A DNA stretch of 64,000 bases from Haliea sp. E1-2-M8. GTDB taxonomy: Bacteria > Pseudomonadota > Gammaproteobacteria > Pseudomonadales > Halieaceae. How positions within the stretch are numbered: the first letter of the stretch is position 1; the number at the start of each line of letters is the position of its first letter. The position numbers and the translations under genes were made by a program. A model generated the notes under the pieces. The model was not told the DNA's origin and ran no database searches. It saw only the letters and a program-made list of their open reading frames with translations. Positions 33,001-40,450 of this stretch are shown here, in pieces. Location: assembly GCF_030649675.1 (NCBI RefSeq), contig NZ_JAUTDR010000001.1, forward strand, positions 1 through 64,000, read 5' to 3'.

Positions 33001-33301
33001 TGATCGTCGAGGTGGACGGTTTATAAGCCTCTGCCCCGGCATTGGAAATGATCCGGCCCGCGGGCAGGGCACCGTTCTGAAGGGCCCAGAGAAAACGCTG
33101 GTACCACTGCTTGCGGGCGCTGTCCGTGTCCTCGACCTCGGATAGCGCGCGGGCAACCCGTTTCAGGGTGTCCGCGATATCGCGGTCTACCGGCTTGCCG
33201 GCGCGATCCTGCAGGCGATATTTCCGGTCCCAGATATCCAGAGAGGCATCCTGCAGGCCTATCTCAACTACCGAGTGCAAAGCCTTGACGACTTCTCCCA
33301 T
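30029..33301 (-). CDS. nrdJa: class II ribonucleotide reductase, catalytic subunit NrdJa, with intein
   Basis: Adenosylcobalamin-dependent reduction of ribonucleotides, oxygen-independent. The precursor is 1090 aa; removing the intein (residues 323-697) leaves about 715 aa, the usual NrdJa length. Extein landmarks include GRIISNAGAEAYKPSTSTINC, GCGIGYEFSTLRPRGA and the NPCGEQPLPPYG active-site loop, which the intein splits just before the cysteine. C-terminal blocks SIAPTGTISL and KGCTTFR are intact. The ATG at 33301 is preferred (AGGAG 9 bases upstream) over a TTG at 33364 whose added residues look unconserved. It heads a minus-strand run through nrdJb and the AAA+-like gene. Confidence 0.95.
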   Translation of the reverse strand: MGEVVKALHSVVEIGLQDASLDIWDRKYRLQDRAGKPVDRDIADTLKRVARALSEVEDTDSARKQWYQRFLWALQNGALPAGRIISNAGAEAYKPSTSTINCTVSGTITDSMDDILQKNHEAGMTLKAGCGIGYEFSTLRPRGAYVSGAGAYTSGPLSFMDIYDKMCFTVSSAGGRRGAQMGTFDIHHPDVMDFIRAKREDGRLRQFNLSLLITDEFIEAVKSDADWSLSFPVTAREVEEAAMDLANDPLVLWRSFPVTRGYVSNERGEVACRVYKTLPARRLWDMIMASTYDFAEPGFILIDRVNQMNNNWWLENIRATNPCVTADTWVQTAAGPQQVMDLIGRAFLARVDGRDHATGNEGFFRTASKPVLRLQTREGPALRLTADHRVRRVSALTRWRLETEWCEAGALRAGDQVLLNDHRSGSTWQGAYSRDEGYLIGLLLGDGTLKADKAVLSVWPRRLAVNEGGTVDGVEGVMAGALAAARCLPHRADFAGWQKVAGRDEYRLATGALRQLALGLGMAPGKKTITPQAEASSSEFHCGLLRGLFDADGSVQGSQEKGVSVRLAQSDLGTLEAAQRMLLRLGINSTVYRERRKAGATLLPDGRGGRATYATRAQHELVISGANLAVFAERIGFADTAKQAQLSDALAGYSRSLNRERFVATVASVEPDGVEDVYDVQVPGINTFDANGLHAHNCGEQPLPPYGSCLLGSINLTRLVLDPFTDKARFDWERYREMVAVFTRMLDNVVEINGLPLEQQRHEIVHKRRHGMGFLGLGSTITMLGMCYGDEASVEFTEEVSREMALVGWQQGIALAEEKGPAPIMEELFEVTPEMLAARPEMTRDGVDVGDRLPGRVLHARYSRYMQRVAEVAPELVAELEAKGARFTHHSSIAPTGTISLSLANNASNGIEPSFAHHYARNVIREGRKSKEKVDVFSFELLAYRSLVNPRAMPYSEREEEKLPDYFIVADSVTPKQHVDIQAAAQKWVDSSISKTANVPTDYPFEDFKDIYLYAHAKGLKGCTTFRFNPEAFQGVLVKEQDLENTVYQFTLEDGSVVELKGNQEVEYDGEMHTAANLFDALKEGYYGKF
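31211..32335 (-). mobile_element. LAGLIDADG-type intein in NrdJa
   Basis: In-frame insertion of 375 codons. It starts with Cys (block A CVTADTWVQTAAG), has block B with TADH, two dodecapeptide endonuclease motifs (GYLIGLLLGDG near precursor residue 437 and LFDADGS near 548), block F (DVYDVQVPGINTFDANG) and ends HAHN, followed by Cys as first C-extein residue. All residues needed for class 1 splicing are present, and both endonuclease acidic residues are kept, so homing activity is possible. Confidence 0.95.
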
Positions 33302-33380
33302 GACCCTTGCTCCTGTGACCTGCGGACCCGGGGTAGTGTGCGCGCAGGTCGCCGTCTCAGGCAAGCCAAAACGATATAGG

Positions 33381-33394
33381 CGGTAAGTTTACCG
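33381..33394. promoter_or_regulatory. palindrome upstream of nrdJa
   Basis: CGGTAA-GT-TTACCG, perfect 6-base arms, about 80 bp upstream of the nrdJa start and just downstream of the NrdR-like box. It has operator-like form; the binding protein is unknown. Confidence 0.4.
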
Positions 33395-33399
33395 GTTAT

Positions 33400-33415
33400 A
33401 TACCAGATATTGTGT
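33400..33415 (-). promoter_or_regulatory. NrdR-box-like site
   Basis: On the minus strand the 16-mer ACACAATATCTGGTAT matches 13 of 16 positions of the NrdR-box consensus (acaCwAtATaTwGtgt), and it precedes a ribonucleotide reductase gene. A much weaker second match lies at 33367-33382, 33 bp away, close to the usual three-turn box spacing. NrdR would repress nrdJab when dATP is high. Confidence 0.5.
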
Positions 33416-33663
33416 CTGCTACGCGTGCAAGCCCCGCCCGTCATCTGCCTGGAGTAACAGCGACAGCAATCACCGCCATGCGCCAGATCAAGGAACCCCG
33501 CTACCACGCCGTAACCAGGGTTTTCAGGTTCTGTGGTTTACCCCGCCAAGCCGCGGCGCGATTTCGGTCACCCGGTGTGGGGCAGGGGTTCTGAGCGGGA
33601 ACTATCTGGTCCATTATCGTCAACCCGCACAAACTGCGTCAGCCAAGGAGCGCCTGTGGGCCT

Positions 33664-34677
33664 GTGGGCCTGAGAGGAGAGGCAGCCATCGCCGGCCAGG
33701 CCCTGGCCGATGCCGGCCTGGTGTTGCAGGATCTGGATGGACTGGCGGTCAACGGCGCGCATTTCAACGAAGCCTCGGCGTTTGTGCCTGCGGTTGTCGC
33801 GGAATACCTCGGGATCAAGGTCAGTTTTGCCGAAGTGGTCGATTTGGGTGGCACCAGCGCAGTGGCCATGGGTTACGGCGCCCACAGTAACTCTTACGGC
33901 GCCCCCGAAGCCGAATTCGATATTCCTTACGGACACCTGGGCCAGAATACCGGCTACGCAATGATTGCGCAGCAATATGCCCACCGCTATGGCTACGATC
34001 CCGCCGCCATGGCCAGGATCGCTGTCGACCAGCGCAGCAACGCGCAGGCCAATCCCCAGGCGCTGTTTCATGGCCATCCACTGACAGTCGACGATGTACT
34101 GGCGAGCAAAATGGTGGCGGATCCCCTGCGCCTGCTGGAGATTGTCATGCCGGTGGCCGGGGGCGCCGCCTTCATCGTCGCCGCCAGTGATATCGACCGC
34201 AACTGCCTACAGCGGTCGGTCACGATTCGCGGCTGCGGTGAACAGCTGGATTTCAAGTCCCCGAGCTATGCCCGGGACATGACCGTGACCCAGATCGCGG
34301 CGGCGGCGCGGCGGGCCTTTGCCATGTCGGGCCTGAACCCCGCCGACATGCACATGGCCCAGATCTATGACTGCTATACCATCACCGTATTGCTGAGCCT
34401 GGAAGATGCCGGTTTCTGCGCCAAGGGGGAGGGCATGGCCTTTCTGCGCGAGCACGACCTGACCTGGCGCGGTGACTTTCCCCTCAACACCCACGGCGGG
34501 CAACTCTCGTTCGGACAGTCGGGCACCGCCGGGGGCATGTCGCAATTGATAGAGGCGGTCGCCCAGATTCGTGGCTGCGCCGGAGAACGGCAGCTGCGCA
34601 AGCACGATACCGCTTTCGTATCCGGAACCGGGGGGGTCATGAGTGAGCAGGGCGCCCTGGTCCTGACAGGAGCCTGA
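33664..34677 (+). CDS. thiolase-fold (lipid-transfer/acetyl-CoA acetyltransferase-like) protein, apparently shortened
   Basis: A 337-aa member of the SCP-x-type thiolase-like family that usually pairs with a DUF35 protein and acts on steroid or fatty acyl-CoA side chains. The C-terminal two thirds look normal (GYGAHSNSYGAPEAEFDIPYG, then MAQIYDCYTITVLLSLED and NTHGGQLSFGQSGTAGG). The N-terminal third seems to lack two pieces: about 25 residues between AAIAG and QALADAGL, and about 30 between GGTSAVAM and GYGAHSN. Typical members are 380-395 aa. A 7-bp tandem duplication (CCTGTGG at 33654-33667) sits between the ribosome-binding site and the GTG start. It may be non-functional. The DUF35 gene starts 2 bases downstream. 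Confidence 0.75.
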   Translation: MGLRGEAAIAGQALADAGLVLQDLDGLAVNGAHFNEASAFVPAVVAEYLGIKVSFAEVVDLGGTSAVAMGYGAHSNSYGAPEAEFDIPYGHLGQNTGYAMIAQQYAHRYGYDPAAMARIAVDQRSNAQANPQALFHGHPLTVDDVLASKMVADPLRLLEIVMPVAGGAAFIVAASDIDRNCLQRSVTIRGCGEQLDFKSPSYARDMTVTQIAAAARRAFAMSGLNPADMHMAQIYDCYTITVLLSLEDAGFCAKGEGMAFLREHDLTWRGDFPLNTHGGQLSFGQSGTAGGMSQLIEAVAQIRGCAGERQLRKHDTAFVSGTGGVMSEQGALVLTGA

Positions 34678-34679
34678 TC

Positions 34680-35111
34680 ATGCAGCAGCCCGTGCCTCGC
34701 CCGACCGCCATCAGCAAGCCTTTTTGGGACGCCCTGCGGGAGCGGCGTATCGTTGTACCCCGTTGTGACCGCTGCGGCTGGTGGATCTTCTACCCGCGCC
34801 GGCACTGCCCGCGTTGCTGCTCAGAAAGACTCACCTGGACAGCGATTTCGGGGCAGGCGACCCTGTGCAGTTACACCATCGCGCGAATCCCGACCCTGGC
34901 CGGGTTTGCCCAGCCGGCTCCGCAGAACCTGGCGATCGTGACGCTGGCAGAGGGGTTCAACATGAACAGCGCGCTGGCAGGGGTGGAGCCAGAAGCCATG
35001 CGCATCGGCATGGAATTGCGGCCGGTATTCAATGTGATCGACCACACCGGCGCCACCCGCCTGTTGTTTACTGCGGCAGACTCCTGTGACGGAGACAACT
35101 CACGCCACTAA
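34680..35111 (+). CDS. DUF35 OB-fold protein, acyl-CoA-associated
   Basis: A 143-aa protein with an N-terminal zinc-ribbon (CDRCGWWIFYPRRHCPRCC) followed by an OB-fold (CSYTIARIP to the C-terminus). These proteins partner thiolase-like or MaoC-like enzymes; in steroid side-chain degradation they form stable complexes with them. Its position right after the thiolase-like gene supports the same pairing. It overlaps the 3' end of the convergent TauE/SafE gene by 12 bases. Confidence 0.88.
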   Translation: MQQPVPRPTAISKPFWDALRERRIVVPRCDRCGWWIFYPRRHCPRCCSERLTWTAISGQATLCSYTIARIPTLAGFAQPAPQNLAIVTLAEGFNMNSALAGVEPEAMRIGMELRPVFNVIDHTGATRLLFTAADSCDGDNSRH

Positions 35112-35867
35112 CTCCACCGCAGCCTGCCACAGCAGGCGCAGGGCCAACAGCGTCAGCAGGATGTTCAAGGTCAGGGCAAAGCGGCGATCACTGATCTGTC
35201 GCAACAGGCGGATGCCGATCCAGGTACCCACCAGCCCGGCCGTAATCATCGCCGCGATAAAGCCCAGCCAGTCCAGGAAAACAAAGCCCGCAAAACCGAA
35301 CACCAGTGCCTTCGGCGCGTGCTGCAGGGTCATCGCCGCGGCGAAAGTCGCCACAGTGGCAAAGCGGTCGCGCTGGATCTGTTTGACGAAAGCCGCCACC
35401 AGTGGCCCGGTGGCGCCAACAAACATGCTGGCGAAGCTGGTCAGTGCCGCTGCGACAAAGGTACCGGGCACCCCCAGGGCCAGACCGGGCAGGCGCGGTC
35501 CCCAGCACAGATATAGAACGAAAGTCGCGATAATGGACTGCCAGAGCCAAACGGGCAGTTCCACCAGCAGCCACGCAGCGAGCAGCGCGCCAACGAGGAC
35601 TCCGGGCGCAAAAGCCGCTATCAGGCGCCAGTCAATACTGCGCCAGGTAAGCAGTGCCCTGCCGCCGTTGGAACCAAGCTGGATCATGCCGTGAACCGGA
35701 ATGAGCGCCGCCGGCGGCAACCAGAACGCCATCAACAACAGCAGCAACACGCCGCCTCCCGCCCCCAGGCTGGCGGTTATCATTGAGGTGAGCAGCGAAC
35801 ACAGAACCAGCACCAGAGCCGCAAAAGGTTCCAGGGCGGGCGGGAGCAGCGAGTCCAGCAGGGCCAT
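35100..35867 (-). CDS. TauE/SafE family membrane transporter
   Basis: A 255-aa polytopic membrane protein with about eight hydrophobic helices in two repeats. The N-terminal repeat has LGAGGGVLLLLLM and the second GVPGTFVAAALTSFASM, typical of TauE/SafE (sulfite/sulfonate or organic anion exporters). The substrate is not deducible. It is divergent from the metal-handling cluster and convergent with the DUF35 gene. Confidence 0.88.
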   Translation of the reverse strand: MALLDSLLPPALEPFAALVLVLCSLLTSMITASLGAGGGVLLLLLMAFWLPPAALIPVHGMIQLGSNGGRALLTWRSIDWRLIAAFAPGVLVGALLAAWLLVELPVWLWQSIIATFVLYLCWGPRLPGLALGVPGTFVAAALTSFASMFVGATGPLVAAFVKQIQRDRFATVATFAAAMTLQHAPKALVFGFAGFVFLDWLGFIAAMITAGLVGTWIGIRLLRQISDRRFALTLNILLTLLALRLLWQAAVELVA

Positions 35868-35936
35868 GTGCTAAGCGCCCGGGGCCGTATGCCGAGCCAG
35901 CTGGGAGAGTAGCGGGCAATATGCTAGCATGCGCGC

Positions 35937-36317
35937 ATGATACTCCGTCTGCTACTTGCGTTGTTACTGGTTCTGCCTGCCGGTCTTTCGGCGGGGCAAG
36001 CGCAACGCTGTGAGCCGACGCCTGGCGCAGTGGCCATCGATGGCGGCCCGGCGCCGCACCATGAGAACAGGGAAGGCCATCATGCCAGCCACGGCGCCAG
36101 CGGCGAGCTGAGCGCTGCGGACGCAGAGCCGACCAATAGCTGTGACGGTAGCGACCTGGCCTGCAAGGTAAGCTGTGCAGCAGTCGCACTGCCCCTGGGA
36201 ATGCAACAGTCTGAATTACCGCCACGCACGGCTGTCGTCCCCGGCAATGTCGTTGCCGGCCTGCGCAATCCGCATCCTTTCCCATTGCTCAGACCCCCGG
36301 CCCACACTCCAGCCTGA
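35937..36317 (+). CDS. small secreted His/Cys-containing protein, probable metal-cluster member
   Basis: A 126-aa protein with a clear signal peptide (about residues 1-22, LLLALLLVLPAGLSAGQA). The mature part has a histidine-rich stretch (HHENREGHHASHG) and four cysteines, and a Pro-rich tail. The pattern suggests periplasmic metal binding; location directly upstream of a TolC-family gene and a multicopper oxidase points to copper. No ribosome-binding site is visible before the ATG at 35937 and a TATGCT ends 11 bases upstream, so a leaderless transcript is possible. Confidence 0.65.
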   Translation: MILRLLLALLLVLPAGLSAGQAQRCEPTPGAVAIDGGPAPHHENREGHHASHGASGELSAADAEPTNSCDGSDLACKVSCAAVALPLGMQQSELPPRTAVVPGNVVAGLRNPHPFPLLRPPAHTPA

Positions 36318-36375
36318 ATTCCCGACCACCTCTGGCACACGCAGGGGCTACTCTCTATAGCTGGAGAACTTACAG

Positions 36376-37782
36376 ATGAAATACTCAGACTGCGCCCGCC
36401 GTATCGGGCTGGCGCTGGTACTGGTGAGCCTGGCGGCGTGCGTCAGCCAGCCGCCGGACCACGGGGCGGAACAGGCGCAGGCGGCATTGCTGGCCCGCGG
36501 GCTGGATACCAGCCTCCAGCAGGACCAGTTCGCCGGTGAACTGTCGCGACAGCAGGCGGTCCAGGCCGCTGTCCTTAACCATCCCTCCGTCAGGGCAGAA
36601 TATGCCCGCCTCAATATCGCGGCTGCAGATGTCGTGCGCGCCAGCGAACTGCTCAACCCGCGCCTGTCCCTGAGCTGGCTCGATGTCAGTGGCGGCAGCA
36701 ACGAGCTGACGCTGGGCCTGGCCCAGAGCCTGGCAGCCGTTATGCTGCGGCCCGCCCGCCAGCGCATTGCCGCCGCCGACTACGAGCTCGCGACACTGGC
36801 GCTGGCGGACAATTTGCAGGAACTGGCGCTGGCAACAGAGTCGGCCTGGTATGCGCTGGTGGCCGCGGAGCAGGGTCTACAGGTGCAGGCCCGCGCTTCC
36901 GACACGGCTCTGTGGGCGGACGAGCTGGGCTCACGCTTTGCCGCTGCGGGCAATATGGCACCGCTGCAGCGCGCTGAGCTGGCACGCAGCGCAGCGGAGG
37001 CCCGGCTGGAACTGCTCGACGCGGAGCGGCAGCGCGACCAGGCTCGTGCCCGGCTCGAGCAGCAGCTGGCACTGCACCATGAAGACTGGTCGGTGCCGAC
37101 GACACTGCCGCTTCCTGCCACTGACGCACCAGACCCCGAGCAACTGGTAGCGCAAGCGCTGGACGCCCATCCGGCGCTACAGACTCTGGCCTGGGAACGG
37201 CGGCGTCTGTTGAGCGTCGGGGACAACGCCAGGAGAGAGAGCTGGCTGGACGAGGCGGAAGTGGGCGTGGAGCACGAGCGCTCGGGCGAGGAACGGGCAA
37301 CCGGCCCGGAACTCGCTTTCCGCCTGCCACTCTGGCACCGCAATGCCGGTACCCGGCTGGCACTTGCCGCTGAACTGGAGCTGCTGGAAGCGCGCGAGGC
37401 CTCCCTGCGCGGCCAACTTCCGCGGCGACTGCGCCTGCAGTTGGGGGAGCTATCCCGCCTGCGTGAAGCGCTGGAGGTTAGGGAGCGCTTACTATTACCA
37501 GCCCTGGCGGCAGAGGTGGAAGCCCGCCAGGATCGGGTCAACTTCATGCTCGACGGGGTATTCAATCTGCTTGGCAGCAAACAGTCCGAACTCCGGGCCT
37601 GGCGCGATCACGTTGCAACCCTGGCCGAATACTGGCAGCAGCAAGTGGAGCTTGCCGACACTGCTGGACGCGCTGCAACTCCCGCGGGCGAGGGCCTGCT
37701 GGACGTGTCCGCAGTCGCACCTCCGGAAAGCAACAGCCAGGCCCCTGAGCAACAGGAACAACACCACGGGAGACACCACTGA
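36376..37782 (+). CDS. TolC-family outer-membrane lipoprotein
   Basis: A 468-aa outer-membrane efflux-type protein. The N-terminus has a lipoprotein signal with lipobox LAAC (cysteine about residue 22). Two long helical repeats of the TolC fold follow (about 60-250 and 260-440), rich in Ala, Leu, Glu and Arg. It resembles the CusC/CopB-adjacent TolC-like proteins of copper clusters, but no periplasmic adaptor or RND pump gene is next to it. GGAG lies 9 bases before the ATG. The multicopper oxidase start overlaps its stop (TGATG). Confidence 0.85.
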   Translation: MKYSDCARRIGLALVLVSLAACVSQPPDHGAEQAQAALLARGLDTSLQQDQFAGELSRQQAVQAAVLNHPSVRAEYARLNIAAADVVRASELLNPRLSLSWLDVSGGSNELTLGLAQSLAAVMLRPARQRIAAADYELATLALADNLQELALATESAWYALVAAEQGLQVQARASDTALWADELGSRFAAAGNMAPLQRAELARSAAEARLELLDAERQRDQARARLEQQLALHHEDWSVPTTLPLPATDAPDPEQLVAQALDAHPALQTLAWERRRLLSVGDNARRESWLDEAEVGVEHERSGEERATGPELAFRLPLWHRNAGTRLALAAELELLEAREASLRGQLPRRLRLQLGELSRLREALEVRERLLLPALAAEVEARQDRVNFMLDGVFNLLGSKQSELRAWRDHVATLAEYWQQQVELADTAGRAATPAGEGLLDVSAVAPPESNSQAPEQQEQHHGRHH

Positions 37783-39149
37783 TGAAGCGCAGAGACTTCC
37801 TTGTGGCCAGCGGCAGCGTTCTGCCGGCACTGGCCATCACCCGGGCGATGGCCAACAGCGGCCACGTCCACACCAATCAGGGCGAGCCCACAGCGGGCCG
37901 TCGCGATCCACAGGGCTACATGCCAGTACAGACCCCCAACGGCTGGACGCTACCTCATCGCATGGTCGACGGGGTCAAGGAATTCCACCTGGTGGCGGAA
38001 GAGATTGAGCACGAGTTCGCCCCCGGGTCCAGGGCCAAGTGCTGGGGCTACAATGGCACCAGCCCGGGGCCGACCCTGGAAGCCGTGGAAGGCGACAAAG
38101 TGCGAATCTTTGTCACCAACCGGCTTCCCGAGCACACCAGTATCCACTGGCACGGCCTGATCCTGCCTTCCGGCATGGACGGCGTTTCCGGCCTTACCCA
38201 GCCGGCCATCCAGCCGGGTGACACCTTCGTCTACGAGTTCACCCTGCAGCAGCACGGCACCCACATGTACCACCCCCACGCGGATGAAATGGTGCAGCTG
38301 GCCATGGGCATGATGGGCATGTTCATCATCCATCCCCGGGACGGTGAACCCGAACACATAGACCGCGACTACGCCATACTCCTGCACAACTGGGCAATGC
38401 ATCCCGGTACGTCGCGGCCGGACCCGGCGGTGATGGTGGAGTTCGATCTGTGGACCATGAACTCGAAGGTGTTCCCGGCCATCGACAGCCTGGTAGCCGG
38501 CAGTGGCGAACGGGTTCGGATCCGGCTGGGCAACCTCTCCATGTGGAACCACCCGATCCACCTGCACGGAGTACAGTTCCTGGTCACCGGTAGCGACGGC
38601 GGCCGCTGGCCCCGGGAGCAGTGGCGCAGCGAGGTCACGGAAATCATCGGCGTCGGCCAGATGCGGGATATCGAGTTTGTCGGGGTACCAGGTGACTGGG
38701 CCTTCCATTGCCACATGGCCCATCACACCATGAACCCGATGGGGCACGAGATTCCCAACACCCTGGGGGTGAATCAGGATGGGGTAGAAGAGAAGATACG
38801 CACGCTGCTACCGCGCTATATGGCCATGGGCGAGCACGGCATGGGCGAACATCAGGACCATACTGACAGTGGGCACATGACCGGGCCGCCCAACACCCTG
38901 CCGATGATGATGGGCGAGGGGCAATTCGGGAACATCGAAATGGGCGGCATGTTCACTGTGGTCAAGGTCCGGGATGGCCTGGCGGCAGGGGACTTCCGTG
39001 ATCCGGGCTGGTATCGGCACCCCGAGGGTGAGGTTGCGCGGCGGGTCAGCGCCGATCCGGACTACGGCCAACCGGCCCGACGCGGTAAACTGGCGGGGCC
39101 GAACAGCTCGGATTTGCCGGTGCCGAAACGGCAGGGCCACCAGCACTGA
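37782..39149 (+). CDS. multicopper oxidase, CopA-like
   Basis: A 455-aa Tat-exported copper oxidase (N-terminal MKRRDFLVASG). All four copper-ligand motifs are present: HWHGLILPSG, HGTHMYHPHADE, HPIHLHG and HCHMAHHTMNPM (type 1 and trinuclear sites). The C-terminal part carries a Met/His-rich segment (about residues 345-390) as in periplasmic Cu(I) oxidases that protect against copper. It is shorter than the 600-aa CopA. Start overlaps the TolC-family stop, so the two are co-translated. Confidence 0.92.
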   Translation: MKRRDFLVASGSVLPALAITRAMANSGHVHTNQGEPTAGRRDPQGYMPVQTPNGWTLPHRMVDGVKEFHLVAEEIEHEFAPGSRAKCWGYNGTSPGPTLEAVEGDKVRIFVTNRLPEHTSIHWHGLILPSGMDGVSGLTQPAIQPGDTFVYEFTLQQHGTHMYHPHADEMVQLAMGMMGMFIIHPRDGEPEHIDRDYAILLHNWAMHPGTSRPDPAVMVEFDLWTMNSKVFPAIDSLVAGSGERVRIRLGNLSMWNHPIHLHGVQFLVTGSDGGRWPREQWRSEVTEIIGVGQMRDIEFVGVPGDWAFHCHMAHHTMNPMGHEIPNTLGVNQDGVEEKIRTLLPRYMAMGEHGMGEHQDHTDSGHMTGPPNTLPMMMGEGQFGNIEMGGMFTVVKVRDGLAAGDFRDPGWYRHPEGEVARRVSADPDYGQPARRGKLAGPNSSDLPVPKRQGHQH

Positions 39150-39160
39150 TACAGGAAGCG

Positions 39161-40450
39161 ATGGAAACAGCAGATTACAGCCACTTGCTCAGTCAGTTCA
39201 GCAGTCTGGCCATGGCACTGGGTATCGGCCTGCTGGTCGGGAGTGAGCGCGGCTGGCACCATCGGGGCCACTCGGAGGGAGGTCGGGTCGCGGGTATCCG
39301 GACCTTTACCCTGGTTGCCCTGCTCGGGGGCGTGGTCGCGGTGGTTGCCCAGGCGCTGGTCCCGGGACGGGCGGCGCTGATCTGTGCCCTGGTGTTCATC
39401 CCGCTGGGCTTGCTGTTGACCGCCGGCTACGTCCAGGAATCCCGCCGCGACGGGGATGTGAGTATCACCACGGCAGTAGCGGCGATGGCCACCTACTGGC
39501 TGGGGACCATGCCAGCGTTTGCCCTGGCGTTGCCGGCGGCGGCCAGTGCCGTGCTGTTGACGCTGCTGTTACACCAGAAGGAAACGCTACACCGGTGGGT
39601 CGAGGTTCTGGATCGCCAGGAGCTGACCGGTACGCTACAGTTTCTGGTGGTCTCAGTGGTCGTGCTGCCGCTGCTGCCAGATCAGGATTTCGGCCCCTGG
39701 GGTGCCCTCAACCCGTGGCGCCTGTGGTGGATGGTGGTCCTGATCTCGGGTTTGTCGCTGGCGGGTTACTTCGCCATGCGCCTTGCCGGAACCCGGCGCG
39801 GGATTCTGGTGACCTCGCTGGCGGGCGGCCTCGCCTCCTCTACGGCGGTGACCATCAGTCTGTCACGCCTGCACCAGCACGACAGCCAAACCAGGCTGCT
39901 CAGTGCCGGCATACTTATCGCCTGCAGCACCATGTTCAGCCGGGTGCTGGTGGTCATTTTCGTGCTCAAGCGCGAACTGCTGTTGCCCGCCCTGCTGCCT
40001 CTCGGCGGCGGCATGCTACTGCTGCTGGGCGTGGCCCTGTGGCAGTTACGCCATTCCGGGGAGGGGGAGGTCAAGCCGCCGAACGTAAGTAACCCGTTTC
40101 AGCTGTTGCCGGCACTGCAATTCGGGGCGCTGCTGGCCGTGGTCATGGTGGCGGTAGAGGGCCTGCTGGACTGGTTCGGCGAACAGGGCCTCTACCTGCT
40201 GTCGATCGTGACCGGAATTGCCGATGTCGACCCCATAGTGCTGTCGCTGGCGCCGAAAGCGGACGCGGAGCTGTCTACCGCTCTGGTATTGATGTGTGTC
40301 TGCCTGGCTGCGGCAACCAACACTGTGATGAAAGGGATTTACTGTCGCATACTGGGCGGAGCAAAACTTGGCAACCGGGTGTTGTTGCCAGCAATCGCGT
40401 GCGCGACCTTTGTCATCGGTCTGGCGGCTGCGGTCACGGCGCTGCGCTGA
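39161..40450 (+). CDS. MgtC/SapB and DUF4010 domain membrane protein
   Basis: A 429-aa inner-membrane protein. The N-terminal MgtC/SapB-like part (about 10-140) has the ALGIGLLVGSERG motif and about four helices; the C-terminal DUF4010 part (about 180-420) has further helices including SLAGGLASSTAVTISLS. Function unknown; related proteins are linked to metal or ion stress. Eleven bases separate it from the multicopper oxidase, with a GGAAG site, so it belongs to the same operon. Its end overlaps the convergent MOSC gene by 17 bases. Confidence 0.88.
   Translation: METADYSHLLSQFSSLAMALGIGLLVGSERGWHHRGHSEGGRVAGIRTFTLVALLGGVVAVVAQALVPGRAALICALVFIPLGLLLTAGYVQESRRDGDVSITTAVAAMATYWLGTMPAFALALPAAASAVLLTLLLHQKETLHRWVEVLDRQELTGTLQFLVVSVVVLPLLPDQDFGPWGALNPWRLWWMVVLISGLSLAGYFAMRLAGTRRGILVTSLAGGLASSTAVTISLSRLHQHDSQTRLLSAGILIACSTMFSRVLVVIFVLKRELLLPALLPLGGGMLLLLGVALWQLRHSGEGEVKPPNVSNPFQLLPALQFGALLAVVMVAVEGLLDWFGEQGLYLLSIVTGIADVDPIVLSLAPKADAELSTALVLMCVCLAAATNTVMKGIYCRILGGAKLGNRVLLPAIACATFVIGLAAAVTALR

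Larger units (their letters stand above)
33302..33663. other. nrdJa to thiolase intergenic region
   Basis: About 360 bp between divergent genes. The nrdJa-proximal half holds the NrdR-like box and palindrome. The rest (33420-33640) is GC-rich with no open frame I would call and no clear promoter. An AAGGAG at 33646-33651 precedes the thiolase-like gene. Confidence 0.6.

Noticed and set aside
30014-33145. A 1043-codon open frame antisense to nrdJa
   Set aside because: It mirrors the reductase and intein codons on the opposite strand, has no recognisable motif and no ribosome-binding site. Long antisense frames are expected in GC-rich genes.
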